Source: Treponema sp. (GTDB lineage Bacteria > Spirochaetota > Spirochaetia > Treponematales > Treponemataceae). Taken from it: a stretch of DNA of 64,000 nucleotides. Shown in pieces: positions 1 through 7,712 of this stretch (position 1 is the stretch's first letter; each line of letters starts with the position of its first letter). Below the pieces are notes generated by a model. It had not been told where the DNA came from. It ran no database searches and saw nothing but the letters and a program-made list of their open reading frames with translations. A program made the translations under genes and the position numbers. The stretch is taken from assembly GCA_017464425.1 (NCBI GenBank), contig JAFUDX010000012.1, positions 1 through 64,000 on the forward strand, written 5' to 3'.

Positions 1-2
1 CG

Positions 3-95
3 GCTCAGACGGGTGGCACGCTTTCTGTTTTTTCTGAACCAGGCCTTGGCACAAGGATTCTGCTTTTTATTCCCATTGGAGTTTTTGAAAAATGA
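3..95 (+). CDS. Sensor histidine kinase, C-terminal end only (partial)
   Basis: The frame starting at base 3 is open from the window edge and encodes 30 residues before a TGA stop. It contains GGTLSVFSEPGLGT, typical of the last glycine-rich strand (G2 box) of a histidine-kinase ATPase domain. The stop overlaps the ATG of the next gene (ATGA), so kinase and regulator are translationally coupled and probably form a two-component pair. The sensor domains lie outside the window, so the signal cannot be inferred. Confidence 0.75.
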   Translation, partial: AQTGGTLSVFSEPGLGTRILLFIPIGVFEK

Positions 96-721
96 ACAAG
101 ACTTTCTATGTTGTAGAAGACCACAGCCTCATGAGGCAGGGCATTACAGGCTTCCTTTCAGAACATTCTGATTTTGAATGTATCGGTTACTCTTCAAATG
201 CAAGGGATTTTTTTGATGCCATGCGCTCTCAGGGCGAAAGTAAACTTCCTGCCGTTTTGATTACTGATTTGAATATCGAAGGCAGCGTAGAAAACGGTCT
301 TTCCTTGATTAAAAATTGCCGATCCGCCTTTCCGTCTGTAAGGATTGTGGTCTATTCCATGCATTCAGCCGGCAGCATTGTGAGCGGAGCCTTGGAAGCA
401 GGCTGTGACGGCTTTGTTTCCAAAATGAGCGACGAAGCGGAACTCAAAAACGCCCTGGAAAATGCCGTTCTGGGAAAGCGTTATGTTGATCCGGAAATTG
501 CCCCGAATCTTGTTACTTTTGAAAAAACCCTCTCCCAGTTCACTCAGCGCGAAAACGAGATTCTCCGCCTGATTTTGCAGAATAAATCCAACGTTCAGAT
601 TGCAGAAGAGCTTGGAATTAACAAGCGCACCGTCGAAAATTGCATCAGCCGCATTTACAACAAGACAGGCTTTTCAACCCACAAGGAGCTGATTGCAAGT
701 TTCGGAAGCAGAGATTTTTAG
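92..721 (+). CDS. NarL/FixJ-type response regulator (receiver + LuxR HTH)
   Basis: A 209-residue DNA-binding response regulator. The receiver domain (about 1-125) has an acidic pair at E9-D10, a likely phospho-acceptor D59 in the strand AVLITDL, and the conserved lysine K111 in FVSKM. A LuxR-type helix-turn-helix follows at about 148-205 (FTQRENEILRLI, then IAEELGINKRTVENCISRIY). It overlaps the upstream kinase by four bases and should be phosphorylated by it. The target promoters cannot be inferred. Family assignment is firm; the biological role is unknown. Confidence 0.92.
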   Translation: MNKTFYVVEDHSLMRQGITGFLSEHSDFECIGYSSNARDFFDAMRSQGESKLPAVLITDLNIEGSVENGLSLIKNCRSAFPSVRIVVYSMHSAGSIVSGALEAGCDGFVSKMSDEAELKNALENAVLGKRYVDPEIAPNLVTFEKTLSQFTQRENEILRLILQNKSNVQIAEELGINKRTVENCISRIYNKTGFSTHKELIASFGSRDF

Positions 722-733
722 CATTTGGGCGCT

Positions 734-746
734 ACGGCTTCGCCGT
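734..746 (+). terminator. Small GC-rich hairpin after the response regulator
   Basis: ACGGC-TTC-GCCGT forms a five-base-pair stem with a three-base loop just 3' of the response-regulator stop. No U-run follows, so it is at best a weak terminator; it may instead be a fragment of a dispersed GC-rich repeat. Confidence 0.3.
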
Positions 747-841
747 CGGGTGTTCCGCACTTCCGCCTCTGCCACATTGAGCAAATCATTTTTTGAAGTC
801 GGTCTTGTCATCACTCCCGCGTCATCTTGTAGCCGCGTCCC

Positions 842-1251
842 CTACCTATACACAATCCCGTCGCGTTCGGACACGCACAGGAGGATTGCCGCGAGGAGCA
901 GCACGACGCACTCGGAGATGCCGAATGTGAACCACACGATTGCGCCGCCGAAAAAGAGCGAAGGTATTGGAGTTTCACATTGTCCTTGAAAGTATCCATG
1001 AATTTTTGAAGCTCAAGGTATTTCGGAGATTTTTCGCCTGTCTTAATGCAATTTGCAAGGTCGTCGGTATCAATCTGGCTCTGCACAAAGGTGAGAAGGT
1101 CACGAATATGCTCTTCATAGCGGGCATAAAGCCCTCGCTTATAAGTCGCCTGATTCACGAGGCTTAAGACAAGGCAGAGAAGCGCGACAAAGACAATACA
1201 ACCTGTAGAAATGCTCCGTCCGAGCGGCTTTTTGTAACTGTGTGGCGGCAT
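842..1251 (-). pseudogene. Decayed membrane-sensor gene (frameshift or internal deletion)
   Basis: The minus-strand frame from 1251 starts MPPHSYKKPLGRS, runs through one membrane helix (TGCIVFVALLCLVLSLV) into a plausible extracytoplasmic stretch (IRDLLTFVQSQIDTDDL, KYLELQKFMDTFKDN), then turns into Ser/Cys-rich nonsense near base 960. In another frame the same DNA from about 960 to 842 reads LFFGGAIVWFTFG and VVLLLAAILLCVSERDG, a convincing second hydrophobic segment, ending at TAG. The simplest reading is a two-helix sensor that lost most of its periplasmic domain and its output domain and suffered a frameshift. It lies directly downstream of potA. What the intact protein was (diguanylate cyclase, kinase or chemoreceptor) cannot be told. 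Confidence 0.6.
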
Positions 1252-1331
1252 GGCTTTATTCTCCTTTTTGGCTAGTTGGGAATTAAGGCGCGCGAAGCAC
1301 GAAAAACTGCTAACTGCTCCCTGCTAACTTC

Positions 1332-2528
1332 TCACTTCTCAATATCCTCAACAATGTAGCCGTCTTCGGCTGACCAGGAGATGTACACGGTGTCCTTCCA
1401 TTGGATTTCGGGACCGTCGTCAAGATAATTCTGATGCTGCTTGAAGACTTTGACGATGGTGCCTGTTTTTTCGAGCTTTACATAGAATTTTGACTGGAAG
1501 CCCGTGTAGACCGGCTCTTCGACGATTCCCTTGAACACATTGATGTCTTTGCGGCCGTTCACATTTGGCTCTTCGAGCGTAATTCGGATTTTTTCGGGGC
1601 GCACGGTGAACGCGACGCGCTGCCCCTCGTCGGTGTGCTCGTAGTCGGTGACGAGAATGTTTTTGTCTTCTTCTTTGGTTGCCTGTGTGTCGCCCGTGAG
1701 CTGAGCCTGCAATCCGAGAGCGGGAACATTGAGCGTAACCAGATGCTCGATGTCGGCTTTGCCCGGCACTTTGTAGCTTTCGCAGTTTACGACAGTGGCT
1801 TCAAACAAGTTCGTTTCGCCGATGAACTGCGCGACAAACTGCGTGGCGGGGCTTTCGTAGATTTCGTAGGGAGTGCCGACCTGCAAAACATGCCCGTGAT
1901 TCATGACGGCGATTCGGTCTGAAACGGCAAGGGCTTCGCTCTGGTCGTGCGTGACGAAAATGAAAGTGATGCCGATTTTGTCATGCAGACGGTCAAGTTC
2001 CACCAGAAGATTTGAGCGCAACTTTGCGTCAAGAGCGGAAAGCGGCTCGTCCAAAAGCAAAACTTTCGGCTCGTTAATCAGCGCGCGAGCGATCGCAACT
2101 CGCTGCCGCTGCCCGCCTGAAAGCTGGTTCGGCTTTTTGTGGATATGCTCGTCAAGTTCCACCAAATGCACATATTTTCGCACTTTTTCGTCGATTTCGT
2201 TTTTGGGAAGTTTTTGCAATCGCAACGAGAACGCGACATTTTCATAAACTGAAAGATGAGGGAACAACGCGTAATTCTGGAACACGGTATTTGAAAATCG
2301 CTTGTTCGGCGGCAAGTCGGTGACATCAAAATCGTCAAACAGAATTGCGCCCTCATCGGGAAATTCAAAGCCCGCGAGAATGCGGAGAAGTGTGGTTTTT
2401 CCGCAGCCAGAAGGTCCCAAGAGCGTGAAGAATTCGCCCTGTTTAATAGTAAAATCAATCTTGTCGAGCGCGACGAAATCCCCGAACTGTTTGTGAACGC
2501 CCTTAATGCTAACCTGACTGCCTTTCAT
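1332..2528 (-). CDS. potA: ABC transporter ATPase, PotA-like (spermidine/putrescine import)
   Basis: A 398-residue nucleotide-binding subunit. It shows Walker A GPSGCGKTT (39-47), a Q-loop (VFQNYALF), the signature LSGGQRQR (136-143), Walker B VLLLDEP (156-162), an H-loop histidine near 194 (FVTHDQSEAL) and a C-terminal TOBE-like region (VAFTVRPEKIRI) typical of the PotA/MalK/UgpC group. I start at MKGSQ (2528), not the ATG eight codons upstream, because a TTGAAA-17-TATTTT promoter ends six bases before 2528. No permease or binding-protein genes adjoin it; the next gene downstream is a pseudogene. PotA is the best family guess, but the substrate is not proven. Confidence 0.85.
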   Translation of the reverse strand: MKGSQVSIKGVHKQFGDFVALDKIDFTIKQGEFFTLLGPSGCGKTTLLRILAGFEFPDEGAILFDDFDVTDLPPNKRFSNTVFQNYALFPHLSVYENVAFSLRLQKLPKNEIDEKVRKYVHLVELDEHIHKKPNQLSGGQRQRVAIARALINEPKVLLLDEPLSALDAKLRSNLLVELDRLHDKIGITFIFVTHDQSEALAVSDRIAVMNHGHVLQVGTPYEIYESPATQFVAQFIGETNLFEATVVNCESYKVPGKADIEHLVTLNVPALGLQAQLTGDTQATKEEDKNILVTDYEHTDEGQRVAFTVRPEKIRITLEEPNVNGRKDINVFKGIVEEPVYTGFQSKFYVKLEKTGTIVKVFKQHQNYLDDGPEIQWKDTVYISWSAEDGYIVEDIEK

Positions 2529-2534
2529 ATAGAT

Positions 2535-2563
2535 AAAATAATTTTTAATCACAAACTTTTCAA
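2535..2563 (-). promoter_or_regulatory. Sigma-70 promoter of potA (leaderless)
   Basis: On the minus strand TTGAAA (2558-2563) and TATTTT (2535-2540) are separated by 17 bases. The ATG at 2528 follows after six bases and no ribosome-binding site fits between, so transcription should start at or next to the start codon. Confidence 0.6.
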
Positions 2564-2600
2564 TATCTTTTGCGAAATAAATGGAAAGAATTTTTTACCA

Positions 2601-2629
2601 TTGAGAATTTTCCACTTTAGTGGTACATT
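2601..2629 (+). promoter_or_regulatory. Sigma-70 promoter of azlCD (near-leaderless)
   Basis: TTGAGA (2601-2606), a 17-base spacer and TACATT (2624-2629) precede the azlC ATG (2639) by nine bases, predicting a 5' leader of about three bases. It is divergent from the potA promoter. Confidence 0.5.
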
Positions 2630-2638
2630 TGAAGTGAT

Positions 2639-3391
2639 ATGCTTGATTCGTCAAATTTCAGAAGAGCGGTCAAACTCACCACGCCCGTGTTTTTCGGTTA
2701 CATTGCAATCGGAATTCCGTTCGGGCTTATGGTTGTGAACGCGGGCTTTCCGTGGTGGCTCGCCGTGCTGATGAGCCTTCTCATTTATTCTGGTACGGGG
2801 CAGTACATCGGCATCGCGCTTTTTTCTTCTGGAATCGTAAACGCATCGTCTTTTTGGTCATCGCTTGCCACATTCGCCGGAATTGAATTCTTCATCGGGC
2901 TCAGACACATTTTTTATTCGCTTTCACTGATTGAACTTTACCGCGACACAGGTCGGTGGAAGTTCCCGCTCATTTTTACCGTCACAGATGAAACATTCGC
3001 GCTCATTTCGTCTTGCAACATTCCGCGAGATGCCGAAAAGGGCGCGTATCTCGGCGTTATTTCGATTTTTGACTATTCATATTGGACTTTGGGCACGCTG
3101 ATTGGCGCAATCGTGGGCAATTTTATTCCCGAAGGCTACTTGAGCGGCGTTGATTTTGCGCTCACGGCTCTTTTTATCGTTTTGATGATAAACCAAATCA
3201 GAGCGAGCAAGGATATTGTGCCTTCTCTGGTCGGGGTGCTCACTACGGCGTTTGCAACGGCACTTTCGTACATCACGGTTAACGGCACGCCGATTTTGCC
3301 AAGCCAGCATCTCATTCTTACGGGGCTGTGTCTTGGAATCGCCGTAATGATTTTGTTAAGGGGGCGTACTCATGAAACTCACCGCGACTGA
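2639..3391 (+). CDS. azlC: AzlC family branched-chain amino-acid exporter, large subunit
   Basis: A 250-residue inner-membrane protein with a series of hydrophobic helices and AzlC hallmarks: FFGYIAIGIPFGLMV in the first helix, SGTGQYIGIALFSSG in the second, and the GLRHIFYSLSL motif. With AzlD it forms a two-component exporter that, in characterised members, moves branched-chain amino acids or their analogues (AzlCD, YgaZH). The azlD start lies 20 bases inside this gene, so the two are co-translated. Length is usual for the family. The promoter sits just upstream and no good Shine-Dalgarno is present, consistent with a leaderless start. Confidence 0.9.
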   Translation: MLDSSNFRRAVKLTTPVFFGYIAIGIPFGLMVVNAGFPWWLAVLMSLLIYSGTGQYIGIALFSSGIVNASSFWSSLATFAGIEFFIGLRHIFYSLSLIELYRDTGRWKFPLIFTVTDETFALISSCNIPRDAEKGAYLGVISIFDYSYWTLGTLIGAIVGNFIPEGYLSGVDFALTALFIVLMINQIRASKDIVPSLVGVLTTAFATALSYITVNGTPILPSQHLILTGLCLGIAVMILLRGRTHETHRD

Positions 3392-3728
3392 AGCCTGTAT
3401 CGCCACGCTTGCCATCGGAATTATGATGTTTCTTCTGCGAGTGTTGCCGTTCGTGATTTTTGCCAAGCGCAAGACTCCCGCATTTTTCTCCTTTGCCGAA
3501 AAATTTATTCCCGCAGTCTCAATCGCTGTGCTGTTTGCGGTCTGCCTCAAAGAGCGCACAACGGATTTGATTTTTAAAAGTCTTTCTCCCATGTCGGAAC
3601 TTCCTTCCATTATATCCGCTGTGGCGGCGAGCATTCTCACCGTCATTCTGCATCTCTGGAAAAACAATGCAATGGTCAGCATTTTTGGTGGCACGATTCT
3701 CTATATGGTACTGAATTATGTGTTCTAA
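3372..3728 (+). CDS. azlD: AzlD family branched-chain amino-acid exporter, small subunit
   Basis: A 118-residue membrane protein with about four hydrophobic segments. ACIATLAIGIMMFLLRVLPF near the N-terminus and the central FAEKFIPAVSIAVLFAVC fit AzlD/YgaH proteins, the small partner of AzlC. It overlaps azlC by 20 bases in another frame, with the purine-rich AAGGGGG inside azlC serving as ribosome-binding site. Such pairs are stoichiometric; the small subunit alone is not expected to transport. Substrate is inferred from the family only. Confidence 0.87.
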   Translation: MKLTATEACIATLAIGIMMFLLRVLPFVIFAKRKTPAFFSFAEKFIPAVSIAVLFAVCLKERTTDLIFKSLSPMSELPSIISAVAASILTVILHLWKNNAMVSIFGGTILYMVLNYVF

Positions 3729-3749
3729 TTTGTGATTTCTTAACATTTG

Positions 3750-3778
3750 TTGACATTTATTTTTGTTTTTTGTAAATT
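3750..3778 (+). promoter_or_regulatory. Sigma-70 promoter of the MATE gene (leaderless)
   Basis: TTGACA (3750-3755), 17 bases, TAAATT (3773-3778). The ATG at 3785 is seven bases after the -10 end, at the expected +1, and no ribosome-binding site precedes it. Confidence 0.6.
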
Positions 3779-3784
3779 TTTACC

Positions 3785-5152
3785 ATGTTAAAGAATATAG
3801 ATGTTTTTGAAAAAGACCCAGTTCCTGTGGCGGTTTTAAAATTGGCTCTTCCCACCGTTTTGAGCATGATTGTGACGGTTTTTTACAACATGGTGGACAC
3901 ATTCTTCGTAGGCATGACAAACGATGCCAATCAGGTGGCGGCGGTCAGTGTTGCGACTCCCGTATTTTTGTTTTTTATGGCGGCGGGCAACATTTTTGGC
4001 GTGGGTGGTTCTTCGTTTTTAAGCCGTGCGTTGGGCGAAAAAAAGTATGGCAAAGCAAAACACATCAGCTCATTCTGCTTGTATGCGGGAATTTTCGTAG
4101 GCATTGTGGGCGCGGTTTTGATGCTCACCTTTATGAAGCAGATTCTGAATGCCGTGGGCACGAGCGAAAACACATTCGGCTTTGCAAAAGATTATCTTTC
4201 ATGGATTGCATACGGAGGACCTGCAATCGTGGTTTCAACCGCATTCACAAACCTGATTCGAGGCGAAGGGGCGGCGCAGAGTTCCATGAAAGGCATGATG
4301 GCAGGAACGGTCGCCAACATCATCTTAGACCCGATTTTTATTCTTGACTCATTTTTGGGAATCCCCTGCTTGGGGCTTGGCGTGGCTGGCGCGGCAATCG
4401 CAACCGTTTTGGGCAACATCGTCTCAATCGTAATTTTCTTCTTTCATGTCGCAAAACCAAGTTCTGTGCTCACCTTAAGCCCCACATATTTTCAGATTCG
4501 GAACGGAATCTTACGCGGTGTGCTTTTAATCGGACTTCCTGCCTCTCTCACCAATATTTTAATGAGTTTGAGCAATATCGTGATGAATAAATTTTTGGTC
4601 ACCTACGGAGATGTCGCTGTGGCGGGCATGGGAATTGCGATGAAGGCGAATATGCTCGTGATTTTTGTGCAGCTCGGCCTTGGTATGGGAATTCAGCCGC
4701 TCGTTGGTTATAATTTTGGCGCAAAAAATTACCGTCGTATGAAAGATGTGATGAAATTTTCCGTTTTGTGCACGACTATTGCAGGCATTTCTCTCACTGC
4801 GATTTATTTTATCTTCACGCGGCAGATTATCAGCATCTTTATCAAAAATGAAGCCGTCATCGGAATGGGAATCAGAATGTTACGCGCACTTATGGTTTCA
4901 AGCCCTGTGATTGGGCTTCAGTTCGTTTTGAATTTTTCGTTTCAGGCGATGGGAAAGGCAAAAGAGTCTCTTACGCTCGCCGTCAGCCGGCAGGGATTCA
5001 TCTTCTTGCCCGCAATCATCATTTTTGACATGCTTTTCCAACTTAACGGGCTTATTTTTGCGCAGCCAGTCGCCGATTTGTGCTCAATCACGCTCGCGCT
5101 CATTATGTTCGCGGTTATGAACAAAGAATTCCGCAAGAACGAGCAGGCATAG
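3785..5152 (+). CDS. MATE family multidrug/Na+ antiporter
   Basis: A 455-residue polytopic protein, the normal length for a 12-helix MATE transporter. Family features are the N-terminal segment LKLALPTVLSMIVTVFYNMV followed by DTFFVG, and its second-half counterpart LIGLPASLTNILMSLSNIVM; the glycine-rich GLGMGIQPLVGYNFGAK is characteristic. Such proteins export cationic drugs or metabolites in exchange for Na+ or H+. It stands alone between azlCD and the WD40 gene, with its own promoter and a leaderless start. It belongs to the bacterial NorM/DinF-like group; the substrate is unknown. Confidence 0.92.
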   Translation: MLKNIDVFEKDPVPVAVLKLALPTVLSMIVTVFYNMVDTFFVGMTNDANQVAAVSVATPVFLFFMAAGNIFGVGGSSFLSRALGEKKYGKAKHISSFCLYAGIFVGIVGAVLMLTFMKQILNAVGTSENTFGFAKDYLSWIAYGGPAIVVSTAFTNLIRGEGAAQSSMKGMMAGTVANIILDPIFILDSFLGIPCLGLGVAGAAIATVLGNIVSIVIFFFHVAKPSSVLTLSPTYFQIRNGILRGVLLIGLPASLTNILMSLSNIVMNKFLVTYGDVAVAGMGIAMKANMLVIFVQLGLGMGIQPLVGYNFGAKNYRRMKDVMKFSVLCTTIAGISLTAIYFIFTRQIISIFIKNEAVIGMGIRMLRALMVSSPVIGLQFVLNFSFQAMGKAKESLTLAVSRQGFIFLPAIIIFDMLFQLNGLIFAQPVADLCSITLALIMFAVMNKEFRKNEQA

Positions 5153-5170
5153 GTTGTAAAATCCGCTGCT

Positions 5171-5198
5171 TAAAGTTTCCGTTTTTTTCCACCGATAA
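5171..5198 (+). promoter_or_regulatory. Sigma-28 (FliA)-like promoter upstream of the WD40/barrel gene
   Basis: TAAAGTTT (5171-5178), 12 bases, ACCGATAA (5191-5198). This matches the flagellar sigma-28 consensus TAAAGTTT-N11-GCCGATAA at all but one position and has the same 12-base spacer as the flagellin promoter at 60448-60475. Predicted start is near 5205, giving a leader of about 100 bases. A second, sigma-70-like candidate (TTGAAA-16-TACAGT, 5221-5248) lies downstream. Confidence 0.6.
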
Positions 5199-5307
5199 TG
5201 ATAAATGGAAAAATGTGTTCTTGAAATTTCTTGAAAATGCGTTACAGTTTTAGTGCGTGTTTTTTTAAGCAGAATGTGTATGAACGCGTTTGGAGTGTTG
5301 AAGGCAA

Positions 5308-6957
5308 GTGCGAAAATTTTTTTGTGCTTTTTTTATACTGTTTTGTTTTTCTCTTTTTGCGCAAGAAGGTGATTCTGCCGATTCTGCTTTAAATCCCGGA
5401 TTAACCGAAGGCTACGATAATTACGGCAATTTTGAAGAGTCACTTCCAGAAAATCAACAAAAAGAAGAAAAAGATGTGAGCCAGGATTATCTTGCAAAAT
5501 CTTCCACTGCGGTAAATGCCGTTGCATGGACGCATGACGGCAAATATTTTGCGACGAGCTGGAACAATTCAATCATTTTGTGGAGTGCCGCCTCAAACAC
5601 TATCGAAGCAATTTATTCAAATTCTGTTTCTGGAAATTCTGAATCACATAAGGACGCATCGGGGAAAAATTTAGTTTCCATTGCGGATGCATCATCTATT
5701 GAATTTACAAGCGACGGGAGGTATATGCTTTCCGTTCGTGATGACAACACTGCTTTGATTCATGCGGTCGGCTCTGCTTCTGATGCCACATTAATCAGCG
5801 GTACCGGCTCTTCGATTCCTGCTGCGGTGTATGCGAGTGACTATAAAATCATCATTGCTCTGGACGGTCAGAATCTATACGAAAGCTACCGAATGGGCAA
5901 TCAGCACATAATCGAAGAAAAACTTGACCTTGCTGACGGCGTGTGGGCAGTGAGCTCAAATCCTACGGGCAAGCGAATCCTTGTCACGAGTGAGTCTGGC
6001 GCGATTCGGCTCATTGATACAACATCGTGGTCGGTTGTTTCTGAATTTGAATGTTATACGCTCACGAGAATCAAGCCGCGTTTGGCAAAAGATGGCGTTC
6101 ATTTTGTGTCTGCAAAAGACCAGAATACGCTCACTGTCACTTCTGTTTCTGATGAATCTGATTTTTACATGCTTGAAGATCCTGCCGGATTCTCCAATGT
6201 CGCGGAATTTTCTGTGGACGGCTCAAAAATCGTCGTCGGTATAAACACGGGGCTTGTCAAGATTTTTGACATTAACAGTGGCTTTGAAGAAAATTCGTTC
6301 CAGCTTATGTACGGCGACAGCGCAAAAAGCCTTGCGTTCAGTCCTGATGGTGAATATGTTATCATCGGTACGGAACAGGGATACATCTATCGCTGGGTTT
6401 TGAACGGCGAAGAATTTGTTCCCGAAAGCCAGAGAAGTGCTTTGCAGAATGCCCTCGTGTTAAGTCTTGGCTATAGTCGGCTCAATTCTGATTATTACAT
6501 GGGCAGCGCGATTTTTGATGTCGGGTATAAAAATTATTTCAGACCGCCGTTCTTCTGGGGATTGAATGCGAATATCGGTGTTGGTTCGCCAGGAAGTGAA
6601 TTCCCGTTCACCTATTATGAAGGCGGTGAGTCGCTGAGTTCTCCGTTTGTCTATTCTCATTCAATTGGCGGTATGTTCGGGCTTGTCTACTACAACAAAA
6701 AACTTGACCTGCATGTGTTCAGTGAGGCCGGACTTGGAGCTACGGTTCGGATTCTCTACAACAATAGCTTCCGCTATGCTCATGCGAGTAAGCCGTATTT
6801 TAGTGGGTACGGGGAATTGCTCGTTGGTGCGCAGTGGAAGTGGGCGCGATTATGGGGTGGCGTTCAGTTTGACACGAACTTGCATTGGCTCGGAAAGGTT
6901 CATGTGGGTGTTGCCATGCCTACCAGAACATTCAGAAAACAAGGCAAAACGGAATAA
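5308..6957 (+). CDS. Secreted WD40-repeat protein with C-terminal beta-barrel-like domain
   Basis: A 549-residue exported protein starting at GTG with AAGG just upstream. The signal peptide is RKFFCAFFILFCFSLFAQ. WD40-like repeats fill about residues 65-370 (AVAWTHDGKYFATSWNNSII, IEFTSDGRYMLSVRDDNTAL, LAFSPDGEYVIIGTEQGYIY). From about 385 to the end the pattern changes to alternating, aromatic-rich strands (LVLSLGYSRL, FWGLNANIGVGS, SIGGMFGLVYYNKK, GYGELLVGAQWKWA, RLWGGVQFDTN, KVHVGVAMPTRTF), about eight, resembling a small outer-membrane barrel. The simplest picture is a propeller held at the outer membrane by its own barrel, facing the periplasm or the exterior. A sigma-28-like promoter suggests co-expression with flagellar genes. 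No function is known to me. Confidence 0.75.
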   Translation: MRKFFCAFFILFCFSLFAQEGDSADSALNPGLTEGYDNYGNFEESLPENQQKEEKDVSQDYLAKSSTAVNAVAWTHDGKYFATSWNNSIILWSAASNTIEAIYSNSVSGNSESHKDASGKNLVSIADASSIEFTSDGRYMLSVRDDNTALIHAVGSASDATLISGTGSSIPAAVYASDYKIIIALDGQNLYESYRMGNQHIIEEKLDLADGVWAVSSNPTGKRILVTSESGAIRLIDTTSWSVVSEFECYTLTRIKPRLAKDGVHFVSAKDQNTLTVTSVSDESDFYMLEDPAGFSNVAEFSVDGSKIVVGINTGLVKIFDINSGFEENSFQLMYGDSAKSLAFSPDGEYVIIGTEQGYIYRWVLNGEEFVPESQRSALQNALVLSLGYSRLNSDYYMGSAIFDVGYKNYFRPPFFWGLNANIGVGSPGSEFPFTYYEGGESLSSPFVYSHSIGGMFGLVYYNKKLDLHVFSEAGLGATVRILYNNSFRYAHASKPYFSGYGELLVGAQWKWARLWGGVQFDTNLHWLGKVHVGVAMPTRTFRKQGKTE

Positions 6958-6963
6958 TATCCT

Positions 6964-7704
6964 ATGAAAAAAAAACTCAAAGTTACATACAATGCTCCCG
7001 TCACGCTCACTTTTGCGATTTTGTGTGTCGTAATCCTTTTGATGAATGATTTTCTGCTCGGAAAACACTTGATTCCCGCACTGTTTACCGCTCCTGCCCG
7101 AATCGGAACGAAAGGTACGGTGGGAGAGATAATAAAAGATGTTGGCTTCAATTACAAAAGCGTGCTTGATTATTTCCGCCTGTTTTTGCATATTTTCGGT
7201 CACACGGATTGGAATCACTTGCTGGGGAATTTTTCGTTTATTCTGCTCTTAGGCCCGCTCATGGAAGAACGCTACGGCTCAAAGATGGTCGCGCTCATGT
7301 TCGTGGTGACGGCTTTTGTGACAGGTGTGATAAATGTGTGCCTTATCCCACATCCGTTACTCGGAGCAAGCGGAATCGTCTTTATGCTGATTGTGCTTGC
7401 CTCAATTACCACGCTCGACAAAAATGTGATTCCGCTTTCCTTTATTTTTGTGGTGGCGATTTATCTCGGTCGCGAATTGATTAATGCCCCAAAATCAGAA
7501 AATATTGCCACCGTCGCCCACATTGCAGGCGGTTTGTGTGGCTCGCTCTTTGGCTTTATGGTCGCGCCCAAAGCCAAGCGCACTGTCAAAAAAGAAGAAA
7601 AACAGCCTGAGCGCGAAGAGAAAAAAGCGCGACCGTCGTTCTTCAGAAGGGGAGTTGAGCCACAAGATGAAGATACAACGGTCGTTGGAACATTGGAAAT
7701 TTAG
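6964..7704 (+). CDS. Rhomboid family intramembrane serine protease
   Basis: A 246-residue membrane protein with six or seven helices. Diagnostic residues are all visible: HTDWNHLLGN gives the H80/H85/N89 motif, GASGIVF holds the catalytic serine S136, and VAHIAGGLCGSLFG holds the catalytic histidine H186. The charged tail from about 203 (KAKRTVKKEEKQPE) is probably cytoplasmic. Rhomboids cleave membrane proteins within or next to transmembrane segments. It starts six bases after the WD40/barrel gene and is probably co-transcribed with it. It converges with ychF with an eight-base gap. The substrate is unknown. Confidence 0.9.
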   Translation: MKKKLKVTYNAPVTLTFAILCVVILLMNDFLLGKHLIPALFTAPARIGTKGTVGEIIKDVGFNYKSVLDYFRLFLHIFGHTDWNHLLGNFSFILLLGPLMEERYGSKMVALMFVVTAFVTGVINVCLIPHPLLGASGIVFMLIVLASITTLDKNVIPLSFIFVVAIYLGRELINAPKSENIATVAHIAGGLCGSLFGFMVAPKAKRTVKKEEKQPEREEKKARPSFFRRGVEPQDEDTTVVGTLEI

Positions 7705-7712
7705 TTTCTTTC

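Noticed and set aside
693..1167. Two plus-strand open frames between the response regulator and potA
   Set aside because: They lie opposite the decayed sensor gene and show no family features or ribosome-binding sites.
811..1251. A 146-residue intact membrane protein
   Set aside because: The C-terminal third is Ser/Cys-rich nonsense, while another frame of the same DNA gives a good membrane helix; a frameshifted pseudogene fits better.
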